Positions 26,467 to 35,849 of a stretch of 64,000 nucleotides of DNA are shown in pieces (the stretch's first letter is position 1; each line of letters starts with the position of its first letter). Below the pieces are notes generated by a model. The model ran no database searches. It worked only from the letters and a program-made list of their open reading frames with translations, and was not told where the DNA came from. Source of the stretch: Xanthobacter autotrophicus. Its GTDB lineage: Bacteria; Pseudomonadota; Alphaproteobacteria; Rhizobiales; Xanthobacteraceae. Made by a program: the position numbers and the translations under genes. The stretch is taken from positions 62,001 to 126,000 of the forward strand of contig NZ_VAUP01000037.1 of the NCBI RefSeq assembly GCF_005871085.1, in the 5' to 3' direction.

Positions 26467-27710
26467 TAGCACATCAGGAAGGAAGGAGCCTCAGCCGGCG
26501 CGCGGAGCCATTGCGTCACGCAGCGCGCCGGCTGAGGCGGTCATGGTCGGTCAGCAGGTCTCTAAAATGACGGTGTTCAAAGCCTCATTCCGGAGACGGA
26601 CCCACCATGACCACTTTGCATCCTATGCCCGATGACGTCGTTCTGGTGGCGATTGATATCGCCAAAGCGCGGAACGAGGTGCTGATCGAGACGCCCGGCC
26701 AGAAGCGGCGGCGGCGCATGACAGTCCTGAACACGCGCGCCGAGCACGATCGGCTGATCGTGTTGTTGAAGGGCTTTGACCGGCCTGTCGCCTGCGCCAT
26801 GGAGGCGACAGGCAACTATCACCGGCCGATCGCCTGGCGTTTGCGCGAAGCCGGCTTCCAGGTTCGTCTGGTTTCGTCGGTGGCCCTGGCCCGCACGCGC
26901 GAGGCCCTGCACAACGGCTGGGACAAGAACGATCCCAAGGACGCCCAGGTCATTCTCCACATGCTGCGGATTGGGGCCTCGCAAGCCTACCATGACCCGC
27001 TGGCCGCCGGCATCAACGACGTCCAGGAGCTATCGAAGACCCACGAAGCGATCGCCGGCGCCAAGACCCAGGTGCTGCATCGGATCCAGACACATTATCT
27101 GCCGCTCTACTTCCCGGAGCTCGACCGCTTCCGCCAGAACAGCCGAAGCGATTGGTTCTTCGCCTTCCTGGATCGGTTTCCCACGCCGGCCAGCATCACG
27201 GCATTGAACAAACCCGCGTTCATTGAAGCCGCTTGGAGCGTCGTCGGCCGGAAGGTCTCGAAGGAACGCTTGCTCGGCGACATCTACGAGACGGCCAAGA
27301 CCTCCATCGGCCTGCCCATCCCACTCGAAGCACCCGCCATCCGCATGTTCCGGCTTGTCATCGCCGAGGCGCGCAGTTTGATCCGCCAGCGCAATGAGAT
27401 CGAGGCCATGGCCGACCAGCTCCTGGCCGAGAGCCAGGACTATAAGCGCCTGGGACAGATTCCAGGGATCGGACCTATCATTGCCCTCGCCATTCTGGCC
27501 GAGGCCGGCGATCTCCGTCGCTTCGGCCATCATCGCCAGTTCCTGAAGTTCTGCGGCCTGGACCTCTCGACCCAGCAGTCGGGCACATACCGCGGCCAGA
27601 CCAGGTTGTCGAAGTATGGAAATGCACGTCTTCGGCGCAACCTCTGGCTCGCCGGTCAGGTTGCGATCCGGCAGAAGGAGAACAGTTTTCGCGACAAGTT
27701 CGAGCGCTAC
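26467..27710 (+). mobile_element. Second IS110 copy, truncated at the 3' end, with transposase pseudogene (26607-27710)
   Basis: From TAGCACATCAGG onward it is nearly identical to the copy at 16943, apart from a four-base AAGG duplication near the left end and scattered substitutions. The transposase starts at 26607 and matches the full copy through DKFERY, after which the sequence switches at 27710/27711 to antisense IS3 orfA. About 60 C-terminal residues and the right end are gone. The residual frame to 27788 therefore ends in meaningless residues. The copy should be immobile by itself. Confidence 0.9.
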
Positions 27711-27770
27711 AGCCTCCTGCTCGCGCAGCACGCCGATGATCTGCGTCTCGTTAAACCTGCTCTTTTTCAC
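27711..27770 (-). pseudogene. IS3-family orfA fragment (first 20 codons)
   Basis: From GTG 27770 with GGAGACG upstream the frame reads VKKSRFNETQIIGVLREQEA, the start of an IS407-group OrfA, then ends abruptly at the IS110 junction. Together with the orfB piece at 26103-26466 it defines the two ends of one IS3 element. Confidence 0.85.
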
Positions 27771-27943
27771 GTCCGTCTCCTTGGGTGACGGACTCTCACT
27801 CAAATCGAGGGATCAGGAAGGGGGCAGGTCACTCGCAAGCGCGCGAAAGCCGATGTGGGCGCCCGCCGGACCGGACAAGATCACAACGTTGTCGGGATAA
27901 CGTCCTCGTATCCGAAACCGCTGGATCCAAAGAATTGCGCTGC

Positions 27944-29185
27944 CTAGCGCGCGCTCGCATATGGGCAGTTGCTCTCGCTCAAAGGACGGATGATCTCCTC
28001 CGCGGGCATCTCGCGCACCGCCTTGAGATAGTCCCACGGGCCATTGGAGTCCGCAGGCGACTTCACCTCGTAGAGGGTCATGCCCTTCATGAGGCGACCA
28101 TCGGCCCGCACCTTCGCGCCCCTGGCGTAGAAGTCGTTGACCGGAAGCTCCCGGATCTTCTCGGACACCTTCACCGGATCGTCCGTGCCAACCGCCTCCA
28201 CCGCCCTGAGATAGGCGAGGACCGCGCTGTAGACGCCGGCCTGCAAGTGGGTAGGGGCATTTGTGGTCCCGCGCTCGGCGCGCCAACGGCGGGTGAACTC
28301 GCGCGAGGCGTCGTCCTGATCCCAATAGAAGGGCGCCACGAACTGGAGCCCCTGCGCCGTCTTCAGCCCCAGGCTGTGCACGTTGGTGAAGTAGAAAGCG
28401 GTGGCCGCGAGCTTCTGGCCACCCTCCACGATGCCGAATTCGCCGGCCTGCTTGATGGAGTTGATAGTGTTGTCGGCCGCGTTGAGCAGGGCGATGACCT
28501 TGGCCTTCGACGCCTGCGCCTGGACGAGATAGGCGCTGAAGTCGGTGGTCGTCACCGGGTGACGCGCCACGCCGACGATCCTGCCGCCCGCCGGCACCAC
28601 CACACGCTCGATCTGCTGCTGCAGGGAGTGGCCGAACGAATAGTCGGCGACGATGAGGAACCAGCTGTCGCCACCCGATTTCACCGTCGCGCGCCCCATG
28701 GCATTGGCTATGGTGGAAGAATCATAGTTCCAGACGAAGCCGGTGGGCGAGCAGTTCTCGCCGAACAATTTGTCCGTGACCGAGCTGACATTCAGGATGA
28801 CCGCCTTGTTCTTGGCGAGGTCCTGCACGGCCAGCGAAACCGCCGAATTGCCGAAATCGACCAGGGCATCGACCCCGTCCACGTCGATCCATTTGCGGGC
28901 GATGCTGGCGCCGATGTCGGCCTTGTTCTGGTGGTCCCCGACCACCAGTTCGACGGGTTTGCCCAGCACCTTCCTGCCGAAGTCCTCGATGGCGAGCCGG
29001 GCGGAGGCCACCGAGCCCGGCCCCTGGGGATCGGAATAGGGGCCCGCCTGGTCGTTCAGCACGCCGATACGGACCACGCCGTTCGACGGTTCCGCGACAC
29101 AGGCGCCCGCCAGCGCGACAGCGCCGACCGCCGTGTATAGGACCGCAAGACCCAGTCTTTTCTTCACAGACTCATTTGCGAACAT
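27944..29185 (-). CDS. ABC-type branched-chain/aromatic substrate-binding protein
   Basis: A 413-residue periplasmic-binding protein of the Peripla_BP_6 (LivJ-like) type. It has a basic then hydrophobic N-terminus with signal-peptide character (LGLAVLYTAVGAVALAGACVA), followed by VRIGVLNDQAGPYSDPQGPG and VVGDHQNKADIGASIARKW. Its neighbours are a beta-oxidation-type operon on the same strand, but no permease or ATPase gene is present. It resembles the product of 39931-41163, sharing the DHQNKADI and ARKWID blocks. The ligand is probably the acid degraded by the operon; this is inference from position. Confidence 0.88.
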   Translation of the reverse strand: MFANESVKKRLGLAVLYTAVGAVALAGACVAEPSNGVVRIGVLNDQAGPYSDPQGPGSVASARLAIEDFGRKVLGKPVELVVGDHQNKADIGASIARKWIDVDGVDALVDFGNSAVSLAVQDLAKNKAVILNVSSVTDKLFGENCSPTGFVWNYDSSTIANAMGRATVKSGGDSWFLIVADYSFGHSLQQQIERVVVPAGGRIVGVARHPVTTTDFSAYLVQAQASKAKVIALLNAADNTINSIKQAGEFGIVEGGQKLAATAFYFTNVHSLGLKTAQGLQFVAPFYWDQDDASREFTRRWRAERGTTNAPTHLQAGVYSAVLAYLRAVEAVGTDDPVKVSEKIRELPVNDFYARGAKVRADGRLMKGMTLYEVKSPADSNGPWDYLKAVREMPAEEIIRPLSESNCPYASAR

Positions 29186-29257
29186 CGATTCCTCCCTTGC
29201 TTTCCGACGTTGTCACCGTTCGGACTTTCTTCAGGTTGCGATGGAATGCGGGGCAAC

Positions 29258-31078
29258 TCAGAACAGTTCGGCGCGCACCTCGGACAACAGATGCGGGGCG
29301 GCGCGCAGCGGCGAGAGCCAGCCCGGGATCTTCGGCAACTCGTAGGCGGCGAAATACCGGGCGGTGGCGACCTTGCCGTCCACGAGCGATGCCGGCAGGC
29401 GATCGCGCGCCGCCTCTGCGGCAAGCGCCTGGTCCAGCCAGAGCCAGCCCGCCACCAGGTGGCCGAAGGCGGAGAGCACGGCGGTGGCGTTGTCCAGGGC
29501 TCCGGTTCCCGTGGGATCGGCGACCAGGGTCTGCGCCATGTCCGCAACCGCGCCGCGCGCCATGTTCAGCACCCGCCCCGGCTCCGCGAGGACAGCGGAC
29601 GCCGCGGCCCGCGCGATCGTCGCATCGATCCGCGACAGCAGCAGCGTGAAGGCTTCGCCCTTGTCGCGGATGAGCTTGCGACCGACGAAGTCAATGGCCT
29701 GGATGCCGGTGGTCCCCTCGTGGATCGGGTTGAGGCGGTTGTCGCGATAGAGCTGCTCCACGTCGAAGTCGCGGGTGTAGCCGTATCCGCCGTGGATCTG
29801 GATGGCGATGTCGCTGGCAGCCAGGCCCCATTCCGAGCTCCAGGTCTTTGCCACCGGCGTGAGGAGGTCGAGCAGTTGCCGCGCCTCGAGATCGTCTGCC
29901 GCCTCGGCGAGGTCGGCGAGATGGAAACAGTAGAGCACCAGCGCCAGGGACCCTTCCGCATAGGCCTTCTGCGCGAGCAGCATCCTTTTCACGTCGGCAT
30001 GGGCGATGATGGGGATCGGGCGCATGTCCGGTGTCGCGCCGCGCGGGCGGCCCTGGGCGCGCTCGCCGGCATAAGCGACGCTGAGGCGGTGGCTGCGATA
30101 GGCGAGCATGGCCGCGCCGAGTCCGACCTGCAGCCGCGCCTCGTTCATCATCATGAACATGATGGCGAGCCCATGCCCGGGCGCGCCGACGAGGTAGCCC
30201 ACCGCACCCGACGCGCCGCCCGGCCGGTGGCGCTGTCCCTCGCCGAAATTAAGGAGGCAGTTGGCGGTGCCGCGATACCCCATCTTGTGGTTGAGGCCGG
30301 CCACGACCACGTCGTTGCGTTCGCCGGCGAAGTCGCCGGGCACGACGAGGGTCTTCGGTACGGCAAAGAGTGAGATGCCGGTTGTTCCGGGCACGAGTTT
30401 TTCCCCTTCGCCGGGGATCTTCGCCAGCACCAGATGGCAGATGTTCTCCGAGGCGTCCTGATCGCCGCCGGAGATCCACATCTTGTTGCCGGTGAGCCGG
30501 TAGCGCCGGCCGAGGCCGTCCTCCCCGTCCACGACCGCGCGGGTGGTGATGTCGGCGAGGGAGGAGCCCGCCTGCGGCTCGGACAGGCACATGGTGCCGA
30601 AATAGCGGCCCTCGATCTGCGGGCGCGCCAATGCATCGATGAGCGCTTCGCCGCCGAAGGTGGTCAGGAGGCGCGCATTCGCCACCGTCAGCATGGGATA
30701 GGCGGCGGTGGCGATGTTCGCCGCGAGGAAATGGGCGAACGAAGCGGCCGCCACCGTCAGCGGCAGCTGCATGCCCCCATGCTCATGGGCGAAGCTCTGG
30801 CCGAACAGGCCCGCCTCGGCATAAGCGGAGAGCGCCACGCCGATCTCCGGCAGGATGTGGACCCCGCCCTCGTCGAGCGTCGGCTCCTCCATGTCCGCCG
30901 TCTTGTAGTGGGGAAGGAAGTGGCGCGAGGCGACGGTCTCGCTCAAGTCGAGCAACGCCGTCAGCGTCTCGCGGTTGATGTCGGAAAAGCGCGGGACCTC
31001 GGCCAGCCGGTCCGCGCCCAGCCAGTCGAGCAGAAGAAAATCCAGATCAGCACGGCGGATCAGCGTTGCGGAAGTCAT
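29258..31078 (-). CDS. Acyl-CoA dehydrogenase, long (about 600 residues) C-terminally extended type
   Basis: A 606-residue acyl-CoA dehydrogenase. It has FGTMCLSEPQAGSSLADITT and NKMWISGGDQD (FAD/substrate motifs), then a C-terminal AIQIHGGYGYTRDFDVEQLY then NPIHEGTTGIQAIDFVGRKL. The usual catalytic Glu lies in HEGTTGIQ. The extra 150-200 residues match the DmdC/FadE-like subgroup, which also acts on unusual acids. The start at ATG 31078 is the first consistent one, upstream DNA being the preceding SDR gene. It would perform the first oxidation of the CoA thioester made by the ligase in the same operon. Confidence 0.9.
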   Translation of the reverse strand: MTSATLIRRADLDFLLLDWLGADRLAEVPRFSDINRETLTALLDLSETVASRHFLPHYKTADMEEPTLDEGGVHILPEIGVALSAYAEAGLFGQSFAHEHGGMQLPLTVAAASFAHFLAANIATAAYPMLTVANARLLTTFGGEALIDALARPQIEGRYFGTMCLSEPQAGSSLADITTRAVVDGEDGLGRRYRLTGNKMWISGGDQDASENICHLVLAKIPGEGEKLVPGTTGISLFAVPKTLVVPGDFAGERNDVVVAGLNHKMGYRGTANCLLNFGEGQRHRPGGASGAVGYLVGAPGHGLAIMFMMMNEARLQVGLGAAMLAYRSHRLSVAYAGERAQGRPRGATPDMRPIPIIAHADVKRMLLAQKAYAEGSLALVLYCFHLADLAEAADDLEARQLLDLLTPVAKTWSSEWGLAASDIAIQIHGGYGYTRDFDVEQLYRDNRLNPIHEGTTGIQAIDFVGRKLIRDKGEAFTLLLSRIDATIARAAASAVLAEPGRVLNMARGAVADMAQTLVADPTGTGALDNATAVLSAFGHLVAGWLWLDQALAAEAARDRLPASLVDGKVATARYFAAYELPKIPGWLSPLRAAPHLLSEVRAELF

Positions 31079-31119
31079 GGGTGTTCTCGTGTTTCGATTC
31101 AGAACAGTGGCATCCGCGC

Positions 31120-31902
31120 TCAGACCGCGGTCATGCCGCCGTCCACCGCGAGGGTCTGGCCGGTGATATGGGCGCCGGCATCGGAGGCGAAGAGCAGCGC
31201 CGCCCCCTTCAGGTCGCTCTCGCCGCCGAGCACGCCGCGCGGGGTCACGGAAAGGAGCTTCTCGCCGTGCCTGTCGAGGGTGCCGGCCGTCATCTTCGAG
31301 GGGAAATATCCCGGCGCGAGGGCGTTCACCGTGATGCCGCGCGCGCCCCATTCGGAGGCGAGCGCGCGCGTCAGGCTGATCACGCCGCCCTTCGAGGCAT
31401 TGTAGGCGGCGGTGCCCTCCATGCCCGGCAGGTTGCCCGTCAGGCCGGCGATGGAGGCAATGTTGATGATCCGCCCGTAGCCCTGCGGCAGCATCGCCCG
31501 CGCCGCCACCTCGCGCGTGAGGTCGAAGAGGCGGTTGAGGTTGAGGTCCATCACCTTGGCCCAGCCGTGCGGTGGATAGGCTTCGGCCGGAGCGCCCCAG
31601 GTCGCGCCCGCATTGTTCACTAGGATGTCGATGCGCCCCGTCACGGCGAGCGCCGCCTCCACCAGCAGAGGAATCGAGGCCGGATCCGAGAGGTCCGATA
31701 CCAACGTGGTGCAGGCGGTGCCCAGCCCTTCGAGGTGGCGTCCCGCATCCGCCAGCTCACCGGCCTTGCGCGCGGTGATGACGACATGCGCGCCGAACTC
31801 GCCAAGCGCCTCCGCCATCTGCAGGCCAATGCCGCGCGAGCCGCCGGTGACGATGGCGACACGGCCGGAAAGGTCGAGCAGGCGATGCAGATCATTGGTC
31901 AT
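31120..31902 (-). CDS. Short-chain dehydrogenase/reductase
   Basis: A 260-residue classical SDR: TGGSRGIG cofactor loop at residues 19-26, NNAG, catalytic Ser in IINIASIAG, and YNASK (Tyr-Lys). The C-terminal GQTLAVDGG is typical. ATG 31902 overlaps the TGA of the FadB-like gene by four bases, so they are translationally coupled. It probably oxidises or reduces a hydroxyacyl-CoA or alicyclic alcohol intermediate; 3-hydroxyacyl or ring-hydroxyl chemistry are both plausible. Confidence 0.9.
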   Translation of the reverse strand: MTNDLHRLLDLSGRVAIVTGGSRGIGLQMAEALGEFGAHVVITARKAGELADAGRHLEGLGTACTTLVSDLSDPASIPLLVEAALAVTGRIDILVNNAGATWGAPAEAYPPHGWAKVMDLNLNRLFDLTREVAARAMLPQGYGRIINIASIAGLTGNLPGMEGTAAYNASKGGVISLTRALASEWGARGITVNALAPGYFPSKMTAGTLDRHGEKLLSVTPRGVLGGESDLKGAALLFASDAGAHITGQTLAVDGGMTAV

Positions 31903-33995
31903 GCCACGTCTCCATTGAGGGCGGCGAAGCCCGTGCCGGCCTCGGCCGCACGGCGCAGCAAATCGGCGGGCGTCCAGGCCCAGCCCTGGTAGGCGCCAGC
32001 GAAGTCCTCGATGCGGGAAAGGACGTGGGGCAGTCCCACACGATCGGCATAGAACATCGGCCCGCCCCGGAATCGCGGGAAGCCGTAGCCGCAGACCCAC
32101 ACCGTATCGATGTCAAGGGGACGCGCGGCGATCCTGTCCTCGAGGATGCGTGCACCCTCATTCACCAGCGCATAGACACAGCGCTCGACGATCTCTTCGT
32201 CGCTGATGGGGCGGCGGGTGATCCCGAGGCGGCGCGATTCCTCAATCACGAGCGCGTCGATGGCCGGGTCCACCTCCGGCTTGCCGCCCCTTGTGTAGAG
32301 ATAATAGCCGGCGCCGGTCTTCTGGCCGTAGCGGCCCATCTCGCAGATCAGGTCGGGGATACACGAATAGGGCCGGTCGGGCTGCTCTACTGCGCGCCGC
32401 TTGCGGATGCTCCAGCCAATGTCCTGGCCCGCAAGGTCCATGGTGCGCAGCGGCCCCATGGCCATGCCCCAGGCCTCCATGGCGGCATCCACCTGCTGCG
32501 GCAGGGCGCCTTCCTCCAGCAGGAAGTAGGCCTGGCGCAGATACTCCTCGAACATGCGGTTGCCGATGAAGCCGTCGCAGACGCCCGAGACCACGCCCAC
32601 CTTGCGAATCTGCTTGGCGAAGGTCATGGCGCGCGCCAGCGTGGAGGAGGCTGTCTTCGCGCCTTGCACCACCTCCAGCAGCCGCATGATGTTCGCGGGG
32701 CTGAAGAAGTGCGTGCCGACCACGGACTGCGGTCGGTTCGTGAAGGCCGCGATCCTGTCCACATCCAGCGTCGAGGTGTTGGAGGCGATCACCGCGCCCG
32801 CGTCGGCGAGCCGGTCGAGCGCCTCGAACACCTGCTGCTTGACGGAAATATCCTCGAACACCGCCTCGATCACGAAGTCCGCGCCGCGCACGGCCTCCAT
32901 GTCGAGGGAGAAGCCGATGAATGCGCGCTGCGCCTGGCCCGCGGCCTCGCTCATCCGACCCCGCTCGACAGCACGCGAGATGGTGCTTTCCACCGAGGAC
33001 CGGGAGCGCTCCAGCGCCGCGGCGTTGGCGTCGATGACGGTGACGGGAAGCCCGGCCTGGGCCACCGCCAGCGCTATGCCCGTCCCCATGGTGCCAGACC
33101 CGATGATGGCCACTGCGCGCACCGGGTCAACCTTCAGCGCCGGATCGAGCCCCGGCACCCGCGCCACCGCGCGCTCTGCGAGGAAGGCGTGGCGCAGGCC
33201 GCGCGCCGGCTCGCTGATCAGCAGGCGGTCGAAGATGCCATATTCGGCTTTCAGACCGCCGTCGAAGCCCTGCACGATGACAGCCTCGATGGCGTCGAGA
33301 GCGCCGCGGACCGCGTCGCCCGGCGCACCCCGAGGCGCCTTGCCACGCGCCTCGGCGATGGCTTCCGGCCCGCCCTCAGTGGATATCTCCTGGTCGCGGC
33401 TCCTGCGGCGGCCGTCGCTCGCCACCGTCCGGGCGAAGGCAACGGCCTCGGCGCGGACATCGTCTCCCGCGAGGGCGTCCAGCAGCCCGATGCGGTGCGC
33501 CTCGGCGGCGCTGATGACCTTGCCGGTTGTGATCAGCTGCACCGCCTGTGCGGCGCCGGTCAGGCACGGCAGCCGCTGCGTGCCGCCCGCGCCTGGAATG
33601 AGGCCGAGCGTCACCTCGGGCAGGCCAACCTTCGCATCCGCCGTGGCGATCCGGTAATCGGTCGCGAGCGCCAGTTCCAGGCCGCCGCCGAGGGCGCCGC
33701 CTTGAATGGCGGAAACCACCGGTTTTTTCAGGCCGTCGAGCACGTCGTCGAGCCGGCGTGCCGGCCCCGCGATCGCCTCGGGATCCTTGTCGAACTCGGC
33801 GATGTCGGCGCCAGCGGAGAACATCCGCCCCTCGGCTGCGAGCACGATGGCCTTGATTGCGGGGTCGGCGTCGAACGTGCGCAATGCGGCCTCGATGGCC
33901 TGGGGAATGCCGGCGCTCGCCGAGATGGGATTGAGGGGCGGATTGGAAAAGACGATGATCCCGACCCCATCCTCGATATGCGTTTTGACCGGCAC
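31899..33995 (-). CDS. Bifunctional enoyl-CoA hydratase/3-hydroxyacyl-CoA dehydrogenase (FadB/FadJ-like)
   Basis: A 698-residue two-domain protein. The N-terminal crotonase part has SAGADIAEF, IQGGALGGGLELALATDYRI and LPEVTLGLIPGAGG with both catalytic Glu positions present. The middle Rossmann domain has VAIIGSGTMGTGIALAVAQAG, and HFFSPANIMRLLEVV carries the dehydrogenase His. The C-terminal domain is complete. GTG 33995 is chosen because GGAGGGGAGC lies just upstream; an ATG at 34061 has no such site. It hydrates enoyl-CoA and oxidises the product, the two middle steps of beta-oxidation. Confidence 0.93.
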   Translation of the reverse strand: MPVKTHIEDGVGIIVFSNPPLNPISASAGIPQAIEAALRTFDADPAIKAIVLAAEGRMFSAGADIAEFDKDPEAIAGPARRLDDVLDGLKKPVVSAIQGGALGGGLELALATDYRIATADAKVGLPEVTLGLIPGAGGTQRLPCLTGAAQAVQLITTGKVISAAEAHRIGLLDALAGDDVRAEAVAFARTVASDGRRRSRDQEISTEGGPEAIAEARGKAPRGAPGDAVRGALDAIEAVIVQGFDGGLKAEYGIFDRLLISEPARGLRHAFLAERAVARVPGLDPALKVDPVRAVAIIGSGTMGTGIALAVAQAGLPVTVIDANAAALERSRSSVESTISRAVERGRMSEAAGQAQRAFIGFSLDMEAVRGADFVIEAVFEDISVKQQVFEALDRLADAGAVIASNTSTLDVDRIAAFTNRPQSVVGTHFFSPANIMRLLEVVQGAKTASSTLARAMTFAKQIRKVGVVSGVCDGFIGNRMFEEYLRQAYFLLEEGALPQQVDAAMEAWGMAMGPLRTMDLAGQDIGWSIRKRRAVEQPDRPYSCIPDLICEMGRYGQKTGAGYYLYTRGGKPEVDPAIDALVIEESRRLGITRRPISDEEIVERCVYALVNEGARILEDRIAARPLDIDTVWVCGYGFPRFRGGPMFYADRVGLPHVLSRIEDFAGAYQGWAWTPADLLRRAAEAGTGFAALNGDVA

Positions 33996-34102
33996 GATGC
34001 TCCCCTCCACTCGCTCTTCCCGGAATGGCCTGCAAAAGATGCGGAACACCTGGGCAAGCACTTCGGCTGAATGTATGAAGTAATTTCGATCTTCACGGAC
34101 TG

Positions 34103-35752
34103 TCAGTGCGGCCTGTTGATCATGTAGTCCGCAAACTGATGGCGTACTTCGGCTTTCAGAAGCTTCCCCGTGGCCGTGTGGGGCAGCTCCTGCACGAAGA
34201 CCACATCATCCGGGACCCACCACTTGGCGACCTTGCCGCCGTACCAGTCGAGAATCTCGCTCTTCTCCACGACCCTTCCCGGCTTCAGCACCACCAGCAG
34301 GAGGGGGCGCTCATCCCATTTCTGGTGGCGCGCGGCGATGACCACCGCCTCCTCGACCGCAGGATGTGCCACGGCGATGTTCTCGAGCGCGATGGAGCTG
34401 ATCCACTCGCCGCCCGATTTGATCAGGTCCTTGGTGCGGTCGACGATCTCGAAATAGCCTGAGGCATCCTGCGTGACCACGTCGCCGGTGTGGAACCAGC
34501 CGTCCATCGTGAATGCAGCGTCCTGGCTTTGGCGCTTGAAATAGGCCGCCGCGATCCAGGGCCCGCGTATCAGCATCTCGCCCGTCGCAACCCCATCGGC
34601 GGGCACCTCAGCTCCGGCATCGTCCACCACCTTCATCTCGACACCGAAGGTGGGACGCCCCTGGCGGCGCTGGGAGGCGAGCCATTCCGACAGCGGCATG
34701 TCCTTGTTCTCCACCTTGCGCTGGTTGAACAGGCCGCAAGGGGTTGTCTCCGTCATGCCCCAGGCGTGGTTGACGGCGATGCCGAATTCGTCATGGAAAG
34801 CGGTGGCGACGTGGGGCGGGCAGGCCGCGCCGCCCACTGTGATCCTGAGGGGCTGGGGGATCGCGGGGCGTGTCGCGCGCAGGCGCTCCAGCACGCCGAG
34901 CCAGACGGTGGGCACTGCGGCCGACCATGTCACACCCGTCGTCGCCATCAGGTCGCAGAGGTCGGCCGCCTGCGGCCGTGGGCCGGGCAGGACGAGGCTG
35001 GCTCCCACCATGGGCGCGCTGTAGGGCACGCCCCAGCCATTGACGTGGAACATGGGCACCACCGGCATGGCCACGTCCACCGAGCGCAGGCCGAAGAAGT
35101 CCGGCAGGTTGGTGGAATAGCCATGCAGCACCACGGCGCGGTGCGAATAGAGCACGCCCTTGGGGCTCCCCGTGGTCCCCGACGTGTAGCAGAGGCTGAC
35201 AGCCTCGTTCTCGTCGAAGCGCGGCCAGTCGATCTCGGCGGGCTCCCCGGCGATCAGCGTCTCGTAGGAGATCACCTCCAGATGCGCTTTCAAAGCGGTC
35301 TCGGGCACCTCCTCGTCCCCGCCCAGCACCACGAGCGTGGCGACGCCCGCAATCCGCAGCTGCGGCCCCAGATCTTCCAGGACCGACACCTCGAGCGGGT
35401 CGACGAACAGCATCGCGTCCGTGGCGTCGGCGATGATGTAGGCGATCTGTTCCTTGAACAGGCGCGGATTGATGGTGTGGCAGATGGCGCCGACGCCGGC
35501 GACGCCGTAATAGAGCTCGAGGTGCCTATGGTCGTTCCAGGCCAGCGTGCCGATCCGCGTCCCCGGGGCAATGCCGCGCCGCTTCAGCGCATGGGCGAGC
35601 TGGGCCGCCCGGCCCTCGATCCCGGGATAGGAATGGACGACCCGGCTGCCGTCCGCGCGGCGTGTCGTGACAGTGGCATGGGTATGGTAGCTGGACGCGA
35701 AACGGATGATGTCCGACACGTTCAGGTCGCGGCTCTGCATCAGGCCCTTCAT
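34103..35752 (-). CDS. Acyl-CoA synthetase (AMP-forming, medium/long-chain type)
   Basis: A 549-residue ANL-superfamily ligase. The P-loop-like motif is YTSGTTGSPKGVLYSH; WGMTETTP and GWFHTGDV follow. The C-terminal lysine motif is TATGKLLKAEVR. It activates a carboxylic acid to its CoA thioester at the cost of ATP, which starts the degradation carried out by the neighbouring dehydrogenase, FadB-like protein and thiolase. The likely start is at 35752, with alternative in-frame Met codons a few residues in. The acid is not identifiable. Confidence 0.93.
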   Translation of the reverse strand: MKGLMQSRDLNVSDIIRFASSYHTHATVTTRRADGSRVVHSYPGIEGRAAQLAHALKRRGIAPGTRIGTLAWNDHRHLELYYGVAGVGAICHTINPRLFKEQIAYIIADATDAMLFVDPLEVSVLEDLGPQLRIAGVATLVVLGGDEEVPETALKAHLEVISYETLIAGEPAEIDWPRFDENEAVSLCYTSGTTGSPKGVLYSHRAVVLHGYSTNLPDFFGLRSVDVAMPVVPMFHVNGWGVPYSAPMVGASLVLPGPRPQAADLCDLMATTGVTWSAAVPTVWLGVLERLRATRPAIPQPLRITVGGAACPPHVATAFHDEFGIAVNHAWGMTETTPCGLFNQRKVENKDMPLSEWLASQRRQGRPTFGVEMKVVDDAGAEVPADGVATGEMLIRGPWIAAAYFKRQSQDAAFTMDGWFHTGDVVTQDASGYFEIVDRTKDLIKSGGEWISSIALENIAVAHPAVEEAVVIAARHQKWDERPLLLVVLKPGRVVEKSEILDWYGGKVAKWWVPDDVVFVQELPHTATGKLLKAEVRHQFADYMINRPH

Positions 35753-35849
35753 TGTCGTTTCTCCCTGGCACCCTTATTTTTCTTCATCGAACGGGGCCGC
35801 CCTCTTGCGGAGCAGCTCCCTGTCAGGTCGGTCTACTGCCCGGCTGTCC

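Larger units (their letters stand above)
26078..27831 (-). mobile_element. Second IS3-family element, internally deleted and carrying an IS110 fragment
   Basis: Ends begin TGACCTGCCCCC at 26078-26089 and 27820-27831 (inverted), with imperfect repeat continuing to GAGAGTCC. A four-base duplication CTCG flanks it (26074-26077, 27832-27835). Inside are the 3' end of orfB, an IS110 copy lacking its right end, and the first 20 codons of orfA. The whole middle is missing. Intact ends and duplication mean the deletion happened after insertion. Confidence 0.9.

Noticed and set aside
32025-34070. Long plus-strand open frame of 681 codons opposite the FadB-like gene
   Set aside because: It is the antisense shadow of a well-supported gene in GC-rich DNA; it has His/Arg/Asp-rich low-quality protein, no domain and no ribosome-binding site.
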